A DNA stretch of 64,000 nucleotides, taken from the NCBI RefSeq assembly GCF_945952365.1, contig NZ_CAMFHX010000002.1, forward strand, positions 62,001 to 126,000. The letters are read 5' to 3'. This stretch comes from an uncultured Cetobacterium sp. GTDB lineage: Bacteria > Fusobacteriota > Fusobacteriia > Fusobacteriales > Fusobacteriaceae. Under the pieces are notes generated by a model. It was given only the letters and a program-made list of their open reading frames with translations. It was not told the DNA's origin and made no database searches. Below are positions 46,598 to 54,527 of the stretch, piece by piece; the first letter of the stretch is position 1; each line of letters starts with the position of its first letter. The position numbers and the translations under genes were made by a program.

Positions 46598-47161
46598 ATG
46601 TCATTAATTGGAAAAAATATCGAGGAGTTCAAAGCTCAAGCTTATCACAACGGAAATTTTGTTGAAGTTACAAATGAATCTATAAAAGGAAAATGGTCAG
46701 TATTCTTCTTCTATCCTGCGGACTTTACTTTTGTTTGTCCCACTGAGTTAGGAGATTTAGCAGATAATTATGCTAGTTTCAAAGATATCAACTGTGAAAT
46801 CTATTCTGTTTCAACAGATACTCACTTTGTTCATAAGGCGTGGCATGATACTTCTGATACTATAAAAAAAATACAATATCCTATGATTGCAGACCCTACA
46901 AGAAAAATCTCTGAGATGTTTGGAGTTTTAATTCCAGAAGAAGGATTAGCTTTAAGAGGTAGTTTCGTTATCAATCCAGAAGGAAAAATTGTTGCATATG
47001 AAATCCATGATTTAGGAATAGGAAGAGATGCTGGAGAACTTTTAAGAAAAGTTCAAGCTGCTCAATTTGTTGCTCAGCATGGTGGAGAGGTTTGTCCAGC
47101 TAAATGGAAACCTGGTTCAGAAACTTTAAAACCATCTTTAGATTTAATTGGAAAAATCTAA
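46598..47161 (+). CDS. ahpC: Alkyl hydroperoxide reductase peroxiredoxin AhpC
   Basis: A 187-residue typical 2-Cys peroxiredoxin that reduces peroxides. The peroxidatic Cys47 is in FTFVCPTE and the resolving Cys166 is in GGEVCPAKWKPG. Length and both motifs match bacterial AhpC. It is followed by its reductase after 84 nt, and a PerR-type palindrome controls the promoter. Confidence 0.95.
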   Translation: MSLIGKNIEEFKAQAYHNGNFVEVTNESIKGKWSVFFFYPADFTFVCPTELGDLADNYASFKDINCEIYSVSTDTHFVHKAWHDTSDTIKKIQYPMIADPTRKISEMFGVLIPEEGLALRGSFVINPEGKIVAYEIHDLGIGRDAGELLRKVQAAQFVAQHGGEVCPAKWKPGSETLKPSLDLIGKI

Positions 47162-47245
47162 TAATTTTAATAATAACTTTAAAGGCACTGCATAGTGCCT
47201 TTAATTTTTAAACACTATATAATCGATACTTTTATGAGGTGAAAT

Positions 47246-48880
47246 ATGGAAAAAATATATGATTTAATAATTATCGGTGGAGGTCCTGCTGGTTTATCTG
47301 CTGGAATTTATGCTGGTAGAGCTCAAATGGATGTTCTTATTATTGAAAAAGGAGAAGTAGGTGGGCAAATAACTACAACTTCAGAAGTTGTTAACTATCC
47401 TGGTATAAAAGAGATTTCAGGTCATCACTTAGGTGTTCATATGAAAGAGCAAGCTGTTGGGTTTGGAGTACAATTCTTAAAAGCTGAAGTTACAGATATG
47501 AATTTTAAAAATGATATAAAAGAGATTCATACAACTTCTGGTACATACAAGGCTCTTAGTACAATTATCGCTACTGGAGCTAATCCTAGAAAACTTGGGT
47601 TCCCTGGAGAGTTAGAGTTTACTGGAAGAGGTGTAGCTTATTGTGCTACATGTGACGGAGAATTCTTCACAGGTCTTGAAGTTTTTGTTATTGGTGCTGG
47701 ATACGCAGCAGCAGAGGAAGCTATGTTTTTAACAAAGTTTGCTAAAAAAGTTACAATAGTAGCTAGAGAACCTGAATTTACATGTGCTAAATCTATCGCT
47801 GAGAAAGTTTTAAAGCATCCTAAAATTGAGGTGAAATTTAACTCTGAAATCTTGGAAGCTACTGGAGATACAAAACTTAGAAAAGCTATTTTTAGAGATA
47901 ACTCTACAAATACAACTTGGGAACATATCGCTACAGATAATGAATCATTTGGAATCTTTGTATTCATTGGATATAAACCACAAAGTGATCTATTCAAATC
48001 TCATGTTCAATTAGATTCTGCTGGTTATATTTTAACTGATGAAAACTTAAAAACAAATGTTGAAGGCATTTATGCTATAGGTGATATAAGACCTAAAAAA
48101 TTGAGACAAGTTGTAACTGCTGTAGCTGATGGTGCTCTTGCTGCAACTGTTCTAGAGAAAGTTGTCGAAGAGAAAAGAGAGGCTTTAGGTCTTGAAAAAG
48201 AGGAAAAAGAGATAGCTACAACCTCTGATATATCTAAGGATATTTCAGATTCTAAGTTCTTAGATGAGGGTATCATCTCTCAACTTACAGGTATCTTCGA
48301 AAGATTTACTAGCAATATCAAAATTGTAGCAATCTTAAATGAATCTGAACTTTCAAAAAATATAGATGGATTCTTAACAGAGATTTCTGATATATCAGAT
48401 AAGATAACTTTAAAAATCTATAAAGAAAAAGAAAATCCTGAACTAGAGAAGAAGATAAAATTAGAAAACTACCCTACTATAGCTATTATCGATTCTGAAA
48501 ATAACTTTAGAGGTGTTAAGTTCTCTGGTCTTCCTAGTGGACATGAATTAAACTCATTTATTCTAGCACTATATAATATAGCTGGTCCTGGCCAAGAGAT
48601 TTCAGCTGATTTAAAAACAAAAATAAACTCTGTAAATAAGCAGGTAAATTTAAAGATAGCAGTCTCTTTATCTTGTTCTCTTTGTCCTGAAGTAGTTACA
48701 GGAGCCCATAGATTAGCTATAGAAAATTCTAATATCACTGCTGAGATGATTGACATTTTCGCATTCCCAGCTCTAAAAGAGAGATTCAATTTGATGGGAG
48801 TACCTGCCCTTATTATAAATGATAAAGATGTAATCTTTGGAAAGCAATCTATCGAAGAGATTTTAGAAAAACTTAACTAA
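47246..48880 (+). CDS. ahpF: AhpF-like reductase with permuted domain order
   Basis: A 544-residue flavoprotein that probably recycles AhpC using NAD(P)H. A complete thioredoxin-reductase module comes first (residues 1-310: IIGGGPAGLSAGIYAGRA, redox CATCDG, YAIGDIR). A linker and a tandem thioredoxin-fold region follow, with the CSLC redox pair near residue 476. In enterobacterial AhpF the thioredoxin-fold region is N-terminal, so the order is reversed. The CSLC disulfide probably passes electrons to AhpC. Confidence 0.88.
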   Translation: MEKIYDLIIIGGGPAGLSAGIYAGRAQMDVLIIEKGEVGGQITTTSEVVNYPGIKEISGHHLGVHMKEQAVGFGVQFLKAEVTDMNFKNDIKEIHTTSGTYKALSTIIATGANPRKLGFPGELEFTGRGVAYCATCDGEFFTGLEVFVIGAGYAAAEEAMFLTKFAKKVTIVAREPEFTCAKSIAEKVLKHPKIEVKFNSEILEATGDTKLRKAIFRDNSTNTTWEHIATDNESFGIFVFIGYKPQSDLFKSHVQLDSAGYILTDENLKTNVEGIYAIGDIRPKKLRQVVTAVADGALAATVLEKVVEEKREALGLEKEEKEIATTSDISKDISDSKFLDEGIISQLTGIFERFTSNIKIVAILNESELSKNIDGFLTEISDISDKITLKIYKEKENPELEKKIKLENYPTIAIIDSENNFRGVKFSGLPSGHELNSFILALYNIAGPGQEISADLKTKINSVNKQVNLKIAVSLSCSLCPEVVTGAHRLAIENSNITAEMIDIFAFPALKERFNLMGVPALIINDKDVIFGKQSIEEILEKLN

Positions 48881-48890
48881 TACTTTATAC

Positions 48891-48928
48891 AAAAAGGTGT
48901 GAAGCAATTCAAGCTTCACACCTTTTTT
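48891..48928. terminator. Bidirectional terminator
   Basis: A 15-bp stem AAAAAGGTGTGAAGC / GCTTCACACCTTTTT with a 7-nt loop separates ahpF from the convergent flavodoxin gene. Confidence 0.92.
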
Positions 48929-48946
48929 ATTTATGTATGTATAGTT

Positions 48947-49456
48947 CTATCCTAAAATCATTTTAAAGTATTTTTGTGCGTTTTCAAAATCTTGCTGATT
49001 TGGATGAGTACTTGCATTTTCAATTCTTGCTAATCTTTCAGGAGTTAATGGATGAATTAAATTGATTGGGAATTTCCCCATTCTTTCAACTAATTTATCG
49101 GCAACCTTTCCTAGAGATAAAAATCCTCCAAGAAGAGTGTTATTTTTAGTACAAAGCTCAGTGACTCTTCTATAAACTTTTTTTCCATGGTCTGAATCAG
49201 GTTCAGCTCCTAAAGTTCCAAAGAAAGCTACCTCTTTTCCAGAAGTTTTTCCTAAAAGTTTTCTGATTCTAGAATCTGCCGTTCCTTTATCTACCCAGAA
49301 ACCAAAAATAACTCTATCATAACTTTTTATCATTTCAGGTGTAACCTCTTCTACAGAGAAAATTGTTTTTTCTCCCTCTATAACTTCAAAAATAGCTTCT
49401 CCAACTTTTTTTGTGTTACCTGTTAATGATGAATATATCAATGCTGTTTTTTTCAT
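48947..49456 (-). CDS. Flavodoxin-family protein (HmuF-like)
   Basis: A 169-residue flavodoxin fold with the FMN phosphate loop YSSLTGNTKKVGEAI and ring loops FGFWVDKGTAD and GTLGAEPDSDHGKK. It lies 12 nt downstream of a radical-SAM haem-degradation-like gene. In Fusobacterium a flavodoxin (HmuF) works with the anaerobilin synthase HmuW to open the haem ring without oxygen; the pair here has the same arrangement. A general flavodoxin role is the alternative. Confidence 0.78.
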   Translation of the reverse strand: MKKTALIYSSLTGNTKKVGEAIFEVIEGEKTIFSVEEVTPEMIKSYDRVIFGFWVDKGTADSRIRKLLGKTSGKEVAFFGTLGAEPDSDHGKKVYRRVTELCTKNNTLLGGFLSLGKVADKLVERMGKFPINLIHPLTPERLARIENASTHPNQQDFENAQKYFKMILG

Positions 49457-49468
49457 TTCTCTCCCCTT

Positions 49469-50698
49469 TTATCCTTCAAAATATACTTCAACTAATAGTG
49501 ATGAGATATTATTTCCCCAGAAAATCCCTTTTTGTGTATATTTATACTCATTCTCTTTCAATTCAATATAACCCTCTTTTTCTAGGTTTTGTAATGCTTC
49601 ATAAAGTTTTGAATATCTATCTCCAGCTACGATTTTTAAATCCTCTAAGGCAACATGCTCATACTGAGTTAATCCTGATATTCTTTTCATCTTCATAACT
49701 TTCTCTGAATCTGCTGAGTAGAATGTCACTAATTTATTTAGATGATAAAGCTCCATATTTTGAACTCTTCCACCTGCTCCAACACCTATAGGAATTAGAT
49801 CTTTTAATTTATGAACATTTCTTATATATCTATACGAATCCGTTCCTCTTGTAAGTTTTGTATGTTCTAAAACTTCATATCCATTACTTAATAAGTTATT
49901 TAAGAATGCATCGTGTAACTCTCTATCCCTTTCAGTTTTGTAATCAAAACTCTTTTCTCCAGAACTTAAATCTTTTGAAATTGATGACCCATCGTGTATC
50001 ATAAGTGAGTAGAAACTTACACTATCAGGTGCTACCTCTCCAACTATTCTCGCATCTTCAACAACCTCTTCTAAAGATTGATCTAAGTAGTTATAGATTA
50101 TATCTAGGCAAACTAATCCTCCAAACTTCTCTTTTATCTCTTTAACTCTATTCATTACAAACTCTTGTTCATAAGTTCTATTCAATAACTTTCTTCCTCT
50201 ATTTGAGAATGTTTGAATTCCAATACTCAGTCTATTCACTCCATACTTTTTCATTATCTCTAACTTTTCCCAAGTTAAGTTATGTAAAGTTGTCTCAAAA
50301 GTAAACTCATAAGTTTCATCTAAAGGAAATACCTCTCTCAAAGTTGACAGAACCTTTTCTAACTGATGAGGCTTTAATATCGTTGGAGTTCCACCACCGA
50401 AGAAAATTACAGAGAACTTTTTCTTTTGAATATAAACTTTATCTCTATATTTATTAATCTCTTTTATTAAAAATTTTGTATAATCCTCTAAATCATTATC
50501 TAATTGTTTTCTATTCATATTACAAAATGAACAAATTTTATCGCAGAATGGTACATGAACATAAATTCCACCATCTAAATCCTCTGGTTCTTTATTCATT
50601 AACTTCCAATAAGAAGTTGGTAATTTTAATTTTCTCTTACTTTTTGATAAGATTACATCTTTTACATCATGATGTGATTTAAATCTTGTTTTAAACAT
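49469..50698 (-). CDS. HutW/ChuW/HmuW-like radical-SAM anaerobic haem-degradation enzyme
   Basis: A 409-residue radical-SAM protein of the HemN/HemW superfamily. The CDKICSFC cluster motif is at residues 52-59; FFGGGTPT and RLSIGIQTFSNRGRKLLNR are typical. The adjacent flavodoxin and the N-terminal FKSHHDVKDV region point to the ChuW/HutW/HmuW branch, which releases iron from haem anaerobically with methyl transfer from SAM. HemW or a coproporphyrinogen dehydrogenase is less likely. A promoter with a dyad over its -10 precedes it. Confidence 0.75.
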   Translation of the reverse strand: MFKTRFKSHHDVKDVILSKSKRKLKLPTSYWKLMNKEPEDLDGGIYVHVPFCDKICSFCNMNRKQLDNDLEDYTKFLIKEINKYRDKVYIQKKKFSVIFFGGGTPTILKPHQLEKVLSTLREVFPLDETYEFTFETTLHNLTWEKLEIMKKYGVNRLSIGIQTFSNRGRKLLNRTYEQEFVMNRVKEIKEKFGGLVCLDIIYNYLDQSLEEVVEDARIVGEVAPDSVSFYSLMIHDGSSISKDLSSGEKSFDYKTERDRELHDAFLNNLLSNGYEVLEHTKLTRGTDSYRYIRNVHKLKDLIPIGVGAGGRVQNMELYHLNKLVTFYSADSEKVMKMKRISGLTQYEHVALEDLKIVAGDRYSKLYEALQNLEKEGYIELKENEYKYTQKGIFWGNNISSLLVEVYFEG

Positions 50699-50763
50699 CT
50701 CTCCCTCTCCCGTTTACAAATTTTTTAAATACAAAAACATTTGACTTTCAAATTACTTTATAC

Positions 50764-50796
50764 TACAATTGTAATAGTTATTTTTAATTTTGTCAA
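50764..50796 (-). promoter_or_regulatory. Promoter and palindrome of the HmuW/HmuF-like operon
   Basis: On the minus strand TTGACA (50796-50791), 17-nt spacer, TACAAT (50773-50768). The -10 lies in the perfect palindrome TACAATTGTA (50764-50773). A repressor, possibly iron- or haem-responsive, could act here; the sequence is not a canonical Fur box. Confidence 0.6.
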
Positions 50797-50816
50797 TTGA
50801 TTTATAATTTTCCAAC

Positions 50817-50849
50817 AAAAAAACGACAGATTTTTTCTGTCGTTTTTAT
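50817..50849 (-). terminator. Terminator of nrdHAB
   Basis: AAAAACGACAG / CTGTCGTTTTT, 7-nt loop, T run on the minus strand. Confidence 0.9.
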
Positions 50850-50863
50850 TTGTTGACCACTAT

Positions 50864-51898
50864 TTAAAATTCATCCCATCCATCTACAGATGAACTCATA
50901 TTATAACTCGTCACAGTTCCTTCGAAGAAGTTTGCTTTAACATTTCCCTCTCCCTCTGTATCTGCAAATTTTTCTAAATGTCTATACGGATTTTTTTGGA
51001 ATCCTTCATATATTGGTTTTAATCCAATAGTTTTCAATCTCTCATTTGCTAACCATTTCGTATATTTTTCAGTTGTTTCTTCAGTTATACCTAAAATCCC
51101 ATTTCCAATTATATGATTTGTCCAAGCTATCTCTTCATCAACAGCATTTTTGAACATCTCATATATCATATCATCCGAGAAGAATCCTGGATTTTCATTT
51201 TTAATCTCTTTAATCAACTGCCCAAATATAACAATATGTGATAACTCATCTCTATTTATAAGTTTAATTATATCAGATGTTCCCATCATTCTATTTCTAC
51301 TTGCTAAAAGATAGAAGAAATTAAATCCGTTATAGAAATATATTGCCTCTAGAAGGTAATCCGCTACAATAACTCTTGAGAAGTTTTCATCACTCGGATT
51401 TTCTAAGAAACTTTGATATATCTCTGCAATATATTTATTTCTTTTAAATAGAACCTCATCCTCTCTCCATTTATCATAGATTGAGTTTCTAATCTCTTTT
51501 GGAAGAATAGACTCTATTATATATTGATAAGATTGTGAGTGAATAGCCTCTTGGAAAGTCTGAATCGAAAGAATCAAATTTATCTCTGGAGCTGTTATAT
51601 AATCTGATACATTTGGAATATTATTTGTTTGAATACTATCTAAAAATATTAAAAATGATAGTATCCCATCGTATGCCGCTGCTTCTTCATCAGTCAGATT
51701 CTCATAGTCATTTTTATCTTGAGTTAAGTCAATTTTTTCTGGAATCCAAAAGTTACCCATCATCGATCTATAAAGTTGGTTTGCCCAACCATATTTAACA
51801 TTATTCAGATTAAATATATTTGTACTATCACCCTTTATAATTTTTCTCTCAGATAAAGAGTCGTTTCCTAAAGGATTAAAAAGTTTTTTTCTATCCAC
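50864..51898 (-). CDS. nrdB: Class I ribonucleotide reductase small subunit (R2)
   Basis: Holds the diiron/tyrosyl radical for class I reductase. Ligands are visible: Asp in FLDSIQ, Glu and His in QEAIHSQSY with the radical Tyr four residues after His, Glu in LLEAIYFYNG, and Glu/His in RDELSHI. It ends SVDGWDEF, the R1-docking tail. I prefer a GTG start at 51898 (VDRKKLFNP), which overlaps nrdA by 8 nt; the ATG at 51925 has no ribosome site. About 344 residues. Confidence 0.92.
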   Translation of the reverse strand: MDRKKLFNPLGNDSLSERKIIKGDSTNIFNLNNVKYGWANQLYRSMMGNFWIPEKIDLTQDKNDYENLTDEEAAAYDGILSFLIFLDSIQTNNIPNVSDYITAPEINLILSIQTFQEAIHSQSYQYIIESILPKEIRNSIYDKWREDEVLFKRNKYIAEIYQSFLENPSDENFSRVIVADYLLEAIYFYNGFNFFYLLASRNRMMGTSDIIKLINRDELSHIVIFGQLIKEIKNENPGFFSDDMIYEMFKNAVDEEIAWTNHIIGNGILGITEETTEKYTKWLANERLKTIGLKPIYEGFQKNPYRHLEKFADTEGEGNVKANFFEGTVTSYNMSSSVDGWDEF

Positions 51899-54137
51899 TG
51901 CAGCTCTCACACTCCTCTTTTTCATTAACTATATTTGTATTTTTCTGTATCGTTCTTATATAATAAACCGATTTACATCCCTCTTTCCAAGCTGTCATAA
52001 AGGTATCATATATATCTTTTGCTCTTATATCTTTGTTCAAATCAAAAATTAACTCCATAGAAACACCTTGAGTTATCCATTTTCCGATTCTACTCATAAT
52101 TGTTACGTAAGTCTTTGGGTCCACATTTTTAAACTCTGGATAGAACCAAGCTCTATCCTTTAAGTGTTTTACAACTCTTGGAACAGCACCCTTTTGATTT
52201 TTCTCTATATAGAACCTAGAGAACGTAGGATTTACAGAAGCTGTTGAACCCATAAGTAGTGATGTTGATGTATTTGGTGCTATAGCTGTAAGTTCACCAT
52301 TACGTAATCCATAAGTTTCTACTAAATCGAAAACCTCTGCCCATTTCTCAGCAAACTTTGAACTTTCTAAATATTCAGCTTTCTCTTTCCCAAAGAAAAT
52401 ACCTTTATCCCACATTGAACCTTCAAACATAGGATATACTCCTCTAGATTTTGCAAGTTTTGCAGATGATTTTACACTATAAATTGCAATCTCTTCAAAC
52501 AACTCATCTATCTCATTTAAAGATTCATCATATATCATAAACTCTCTAGCTAAGTAATCAGCTAGTCCCATAGTTCCAACACCTATAGTTCTATAAGCTA
52601 AGTTATGTTTATCCGACTCTTTTATTGGAGTCTTTGTTAGATCAATTGTATTATCTAAAATTCTTACAGATATATCTACAATCTCCTCTAACTCCTCTCT
52701 TTCTATCTCAGCTAAATTCATAGAAACTAGATTACAAGTGTGAACCTCTCCCAACTTTGTAGTTCTAACACCTGTTTCACCTTCAGTTTCCTCATTAAAC
52801 TTTTTACTTGGCGAGAAATTTGAGAAACTTTCCATACAAAGATTTCCATTTCCTATCATCCCTACATGACTGTTATGATTCATTTTATTTGCTCTATCTT
52901 TAAAGAAAATATATGGCATTCCTGTTTCTATTTGAACTTTCATTATCTCTTTAAATAGCTCTCTAGCTTTTATAACTTTTTTAAGATTTAAGTTATCGTC
53001 AGCCTCTATTTTTAAGTATAACTCTTCAAACTGCTCTCCGTAGATTTCACATAGTTCAACTTCATACTTTTTACGAATCTCATATGGATCAACCAAAGTC
53101 CAAGTGCTATCCTCTTCAACTCTTCTCATGAACATATCTGATAAAACAACTTGTGGATAGATATCATAAGCCTTTCCTCTTTGGTCTCCATTTTCTGTTT
53201 GAAGCTCTAAGAAGTGTTCTATATCTAAGTGCCAAGAATCTAAAGCTACTGTAACAGCTCCAGCCCTTCTTCCTTGCTGATTAACAGCCACAGCAGTATC
53301 ATTTATAATTTTTATCCAAGGAACTACTCCTCCACTGGCATTATAGTACCCATTTACCATCGAATTTTTTGCTCTAACTCTCGATATATTTAAACCTACT
53401 CCTCCACCATTTTTACTAATTTTTGCAACTGTATCCACATTATAGAAAATCGATTCTATATTGTCATCCATTGCCGTAATAAAACATGATGAAAGATTTC
53501 CATTTGGAAGTCTTAAATTTGCTAAAATAGGTGTCGCTAAAGATACTTTTTTCAGAGATAATGCCTCATAAAATCTCTTTGCAACTTCTACCTTATTCTC
53601 CTCGTTTATAGCTAAAAGCATAGCGATACACATGAAAACCTCTTGAGGTAATTCAAATATATCACCTTTATATTTTAATAGATATCTGTTTACAAACATA
53701 TTCGCACCAGCATAGTCATACATCATATCTCTTGATGTATCAATAGCCTTTTGAAGCTCTAAAACTTCCTCTTCTGAATAGTTTAACAGTCTATCGTCGT
53801 ATATTCCTAATTCTACTAATTTTTTTATACTCTCAAAAAACTTCCCATAAGAGAATCCTCTTTTATGAAAAACTTCTCTCTCTGTTTCCATCATAAGTAA
53901 TCTTCCAGCTACATACGTCCAATCACTCTCATCAAAACTGGTCATAGCTACAGCTTGATTTATAAGAGATTCTTGGATTTTCTTAGTCGTTATGTTTTCT
54001 TGATAGATTGACTCTATATGACTTTCCAACTCAACCATATTCACTTCTAAGCCTTCACAAGCTCTTTGAAGTTTTTCTCTAATTTTAGTTATATCTAAAT
54101 TTTCCCTTATTCCAGCTCTATTTACAACCTGTCTCAT
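51891..54137 (-). CDS. nrdA: Class I ribonucleotide reductase large subunit (R1)
   Basis: A 748-residue catalytic subunit with an N-terminal ATP cone (residues 1-90). Conserved pieces are NLSSCFITAMDDN, NGGGVGLNISRVRAKNS, LCMESFSNFSP, VHTCNLVSMNLAEI and NTSTSLLMGSTASVNPTFSRF. The C-terminal CESC redox pair accepts electrons from a thioredoxin-like donor. The start ATG follows the nrdH stop with no gap. A class I enzyme in an anaerobe that also has nrdD suggests tolerance of oxygen exposure. Confidence 0.95.
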   Translation of the reverse strand: MRQVVNRAGIRENLDITKIREKLQRACEGLEVNMVELESHIESIYQENITTKKIQESLINQAVAMTSFDESDWTYVAGRLLMMETEREVFHKRGFSYGKFFESIKKLVELGIYDDRLLNYSEEEVLELQKAIDTSRDMMYDYAGANMFVNRYLLKYKGDIFELPQEVFMCIAMLLAINEENKVEVAKRFYEALSLKKVSLATPILANLRLPNGNLSSCFITAMDDNIESIFYNVDTVAKISKNGGGVGLNISRVRAKNSMVNGYYNASGGVVPWIKIINDTAVAVNQQGRRAGAVTVALDSWHLDIEHFLELQTENGDQRGKAYDIYPQVVLSDMFMRRVEEDSTWTLVDPYEIRKKYEVELCEIYGEQFEELYLKIEADDNLNLKKVIKARELFKEIMKVQIETGMPYIFFKDRANKMNHNSHVGMIGNGNLCMESFSNFSPSKKFNEETEGETGVRTTKLGEVHTCNLVSMNLAEIEREELEEIVDISVRILDNTIDLTKTPIKESDKHNLAYRTIGVGTMGLADYLAREFMIYDESLNEIDELFEEIAIYSVKSSAKLAKSRGVYPMFEGSMWDKGIFFGKEKAEYLESSKFAEKWAEVFDLVETYGLRNGELTAIAPNTSTSLLMGSTASVNPTFSRFYIEKNQKGAVPRVVKHLKDRAWFYPEFKNVDPKTYVTIMSRIGKWITQGVSMELIFDLNKDIRAKDIYDTFMTAWKEGCKSVYYIRTIQKNTNIVNEKEECESCSG

Positions 54138-54341
54138 CTATAGAACCTCTAAGAAACTTTCCATCGAGTAGTATTTTCCATCTCTTTCAACAACAGGTGC
54201 ACTCATAATTCTAGCTTTACTTGCTACGATCATAAGTGTTTTTAAATCTTGAGCGTACTCATAATCTAAACCTTTTTCATCTAAAATTCTCTTTAAAGTT
54301 TCACATTTACTACAATCTTCCTTACCAAATACCTTTATCAT
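54138..54341 (-). CDS. nrdH: NrdH-like glutaredoxin
   Basis: A 67-residue small redoxin. CSKC (residues 10-13) is the active site, and MSAPVVERDGKYY matches the cis-proline region. First gene of the nrdHAB operon, so it probably reduces NrdA. The ATG at 54341 follows AGGAGG. Confidence 0.88.
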   Translation of the reverse strand: MIKVFGKEDCSKCETLKRILDEKGLDYEYAQDLKTLMIVASKARIMSAPVVERDGKYYSMESFLEVL

Positions 54342-54355
54342 TATAAGCCTCCTAA

Positions 54356-54403
54356 ACACAATATCTTGTGCCGTTCTCTTTTTCTTTTTACAACATATAG
54401 TAT
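54356..54403 (-). promoter_or_regulatory. Paired NrdR boxes upstream of nrdHAB
   Basis: ACACAATATCTTGTGC (54356-54371) is a good NrdR box. A weaker partner on the minus strand (ATACTATATGTTGTAA, 54388-54403) starts 32 bp away, the same spacing as in front of nrdD. Both class I and III reductases are then under NrdR. Confidence 0.75.
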
Positions 54404-54492
54404 TATTACATAAATTACAAATTTTTTCAATAAAATTTTATAGCTAATTGGTATAGAATTTTCATTCATAATTTTTTCATAAAATTATAGAA

Positions 54493-54521
54493 AAGCCATC
54501 TAAAAATTTTCTAGATGGCTT
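54493..54521 (-). terminator. Terminator of copA-csoR
   Basis: AAGCCATCTA / TAGATGGCTT with a 9-nt loop just after copA. The T run on the minus strand is short. Confidence 0.7.
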
Positions 54522-54527
54522 CATTTA

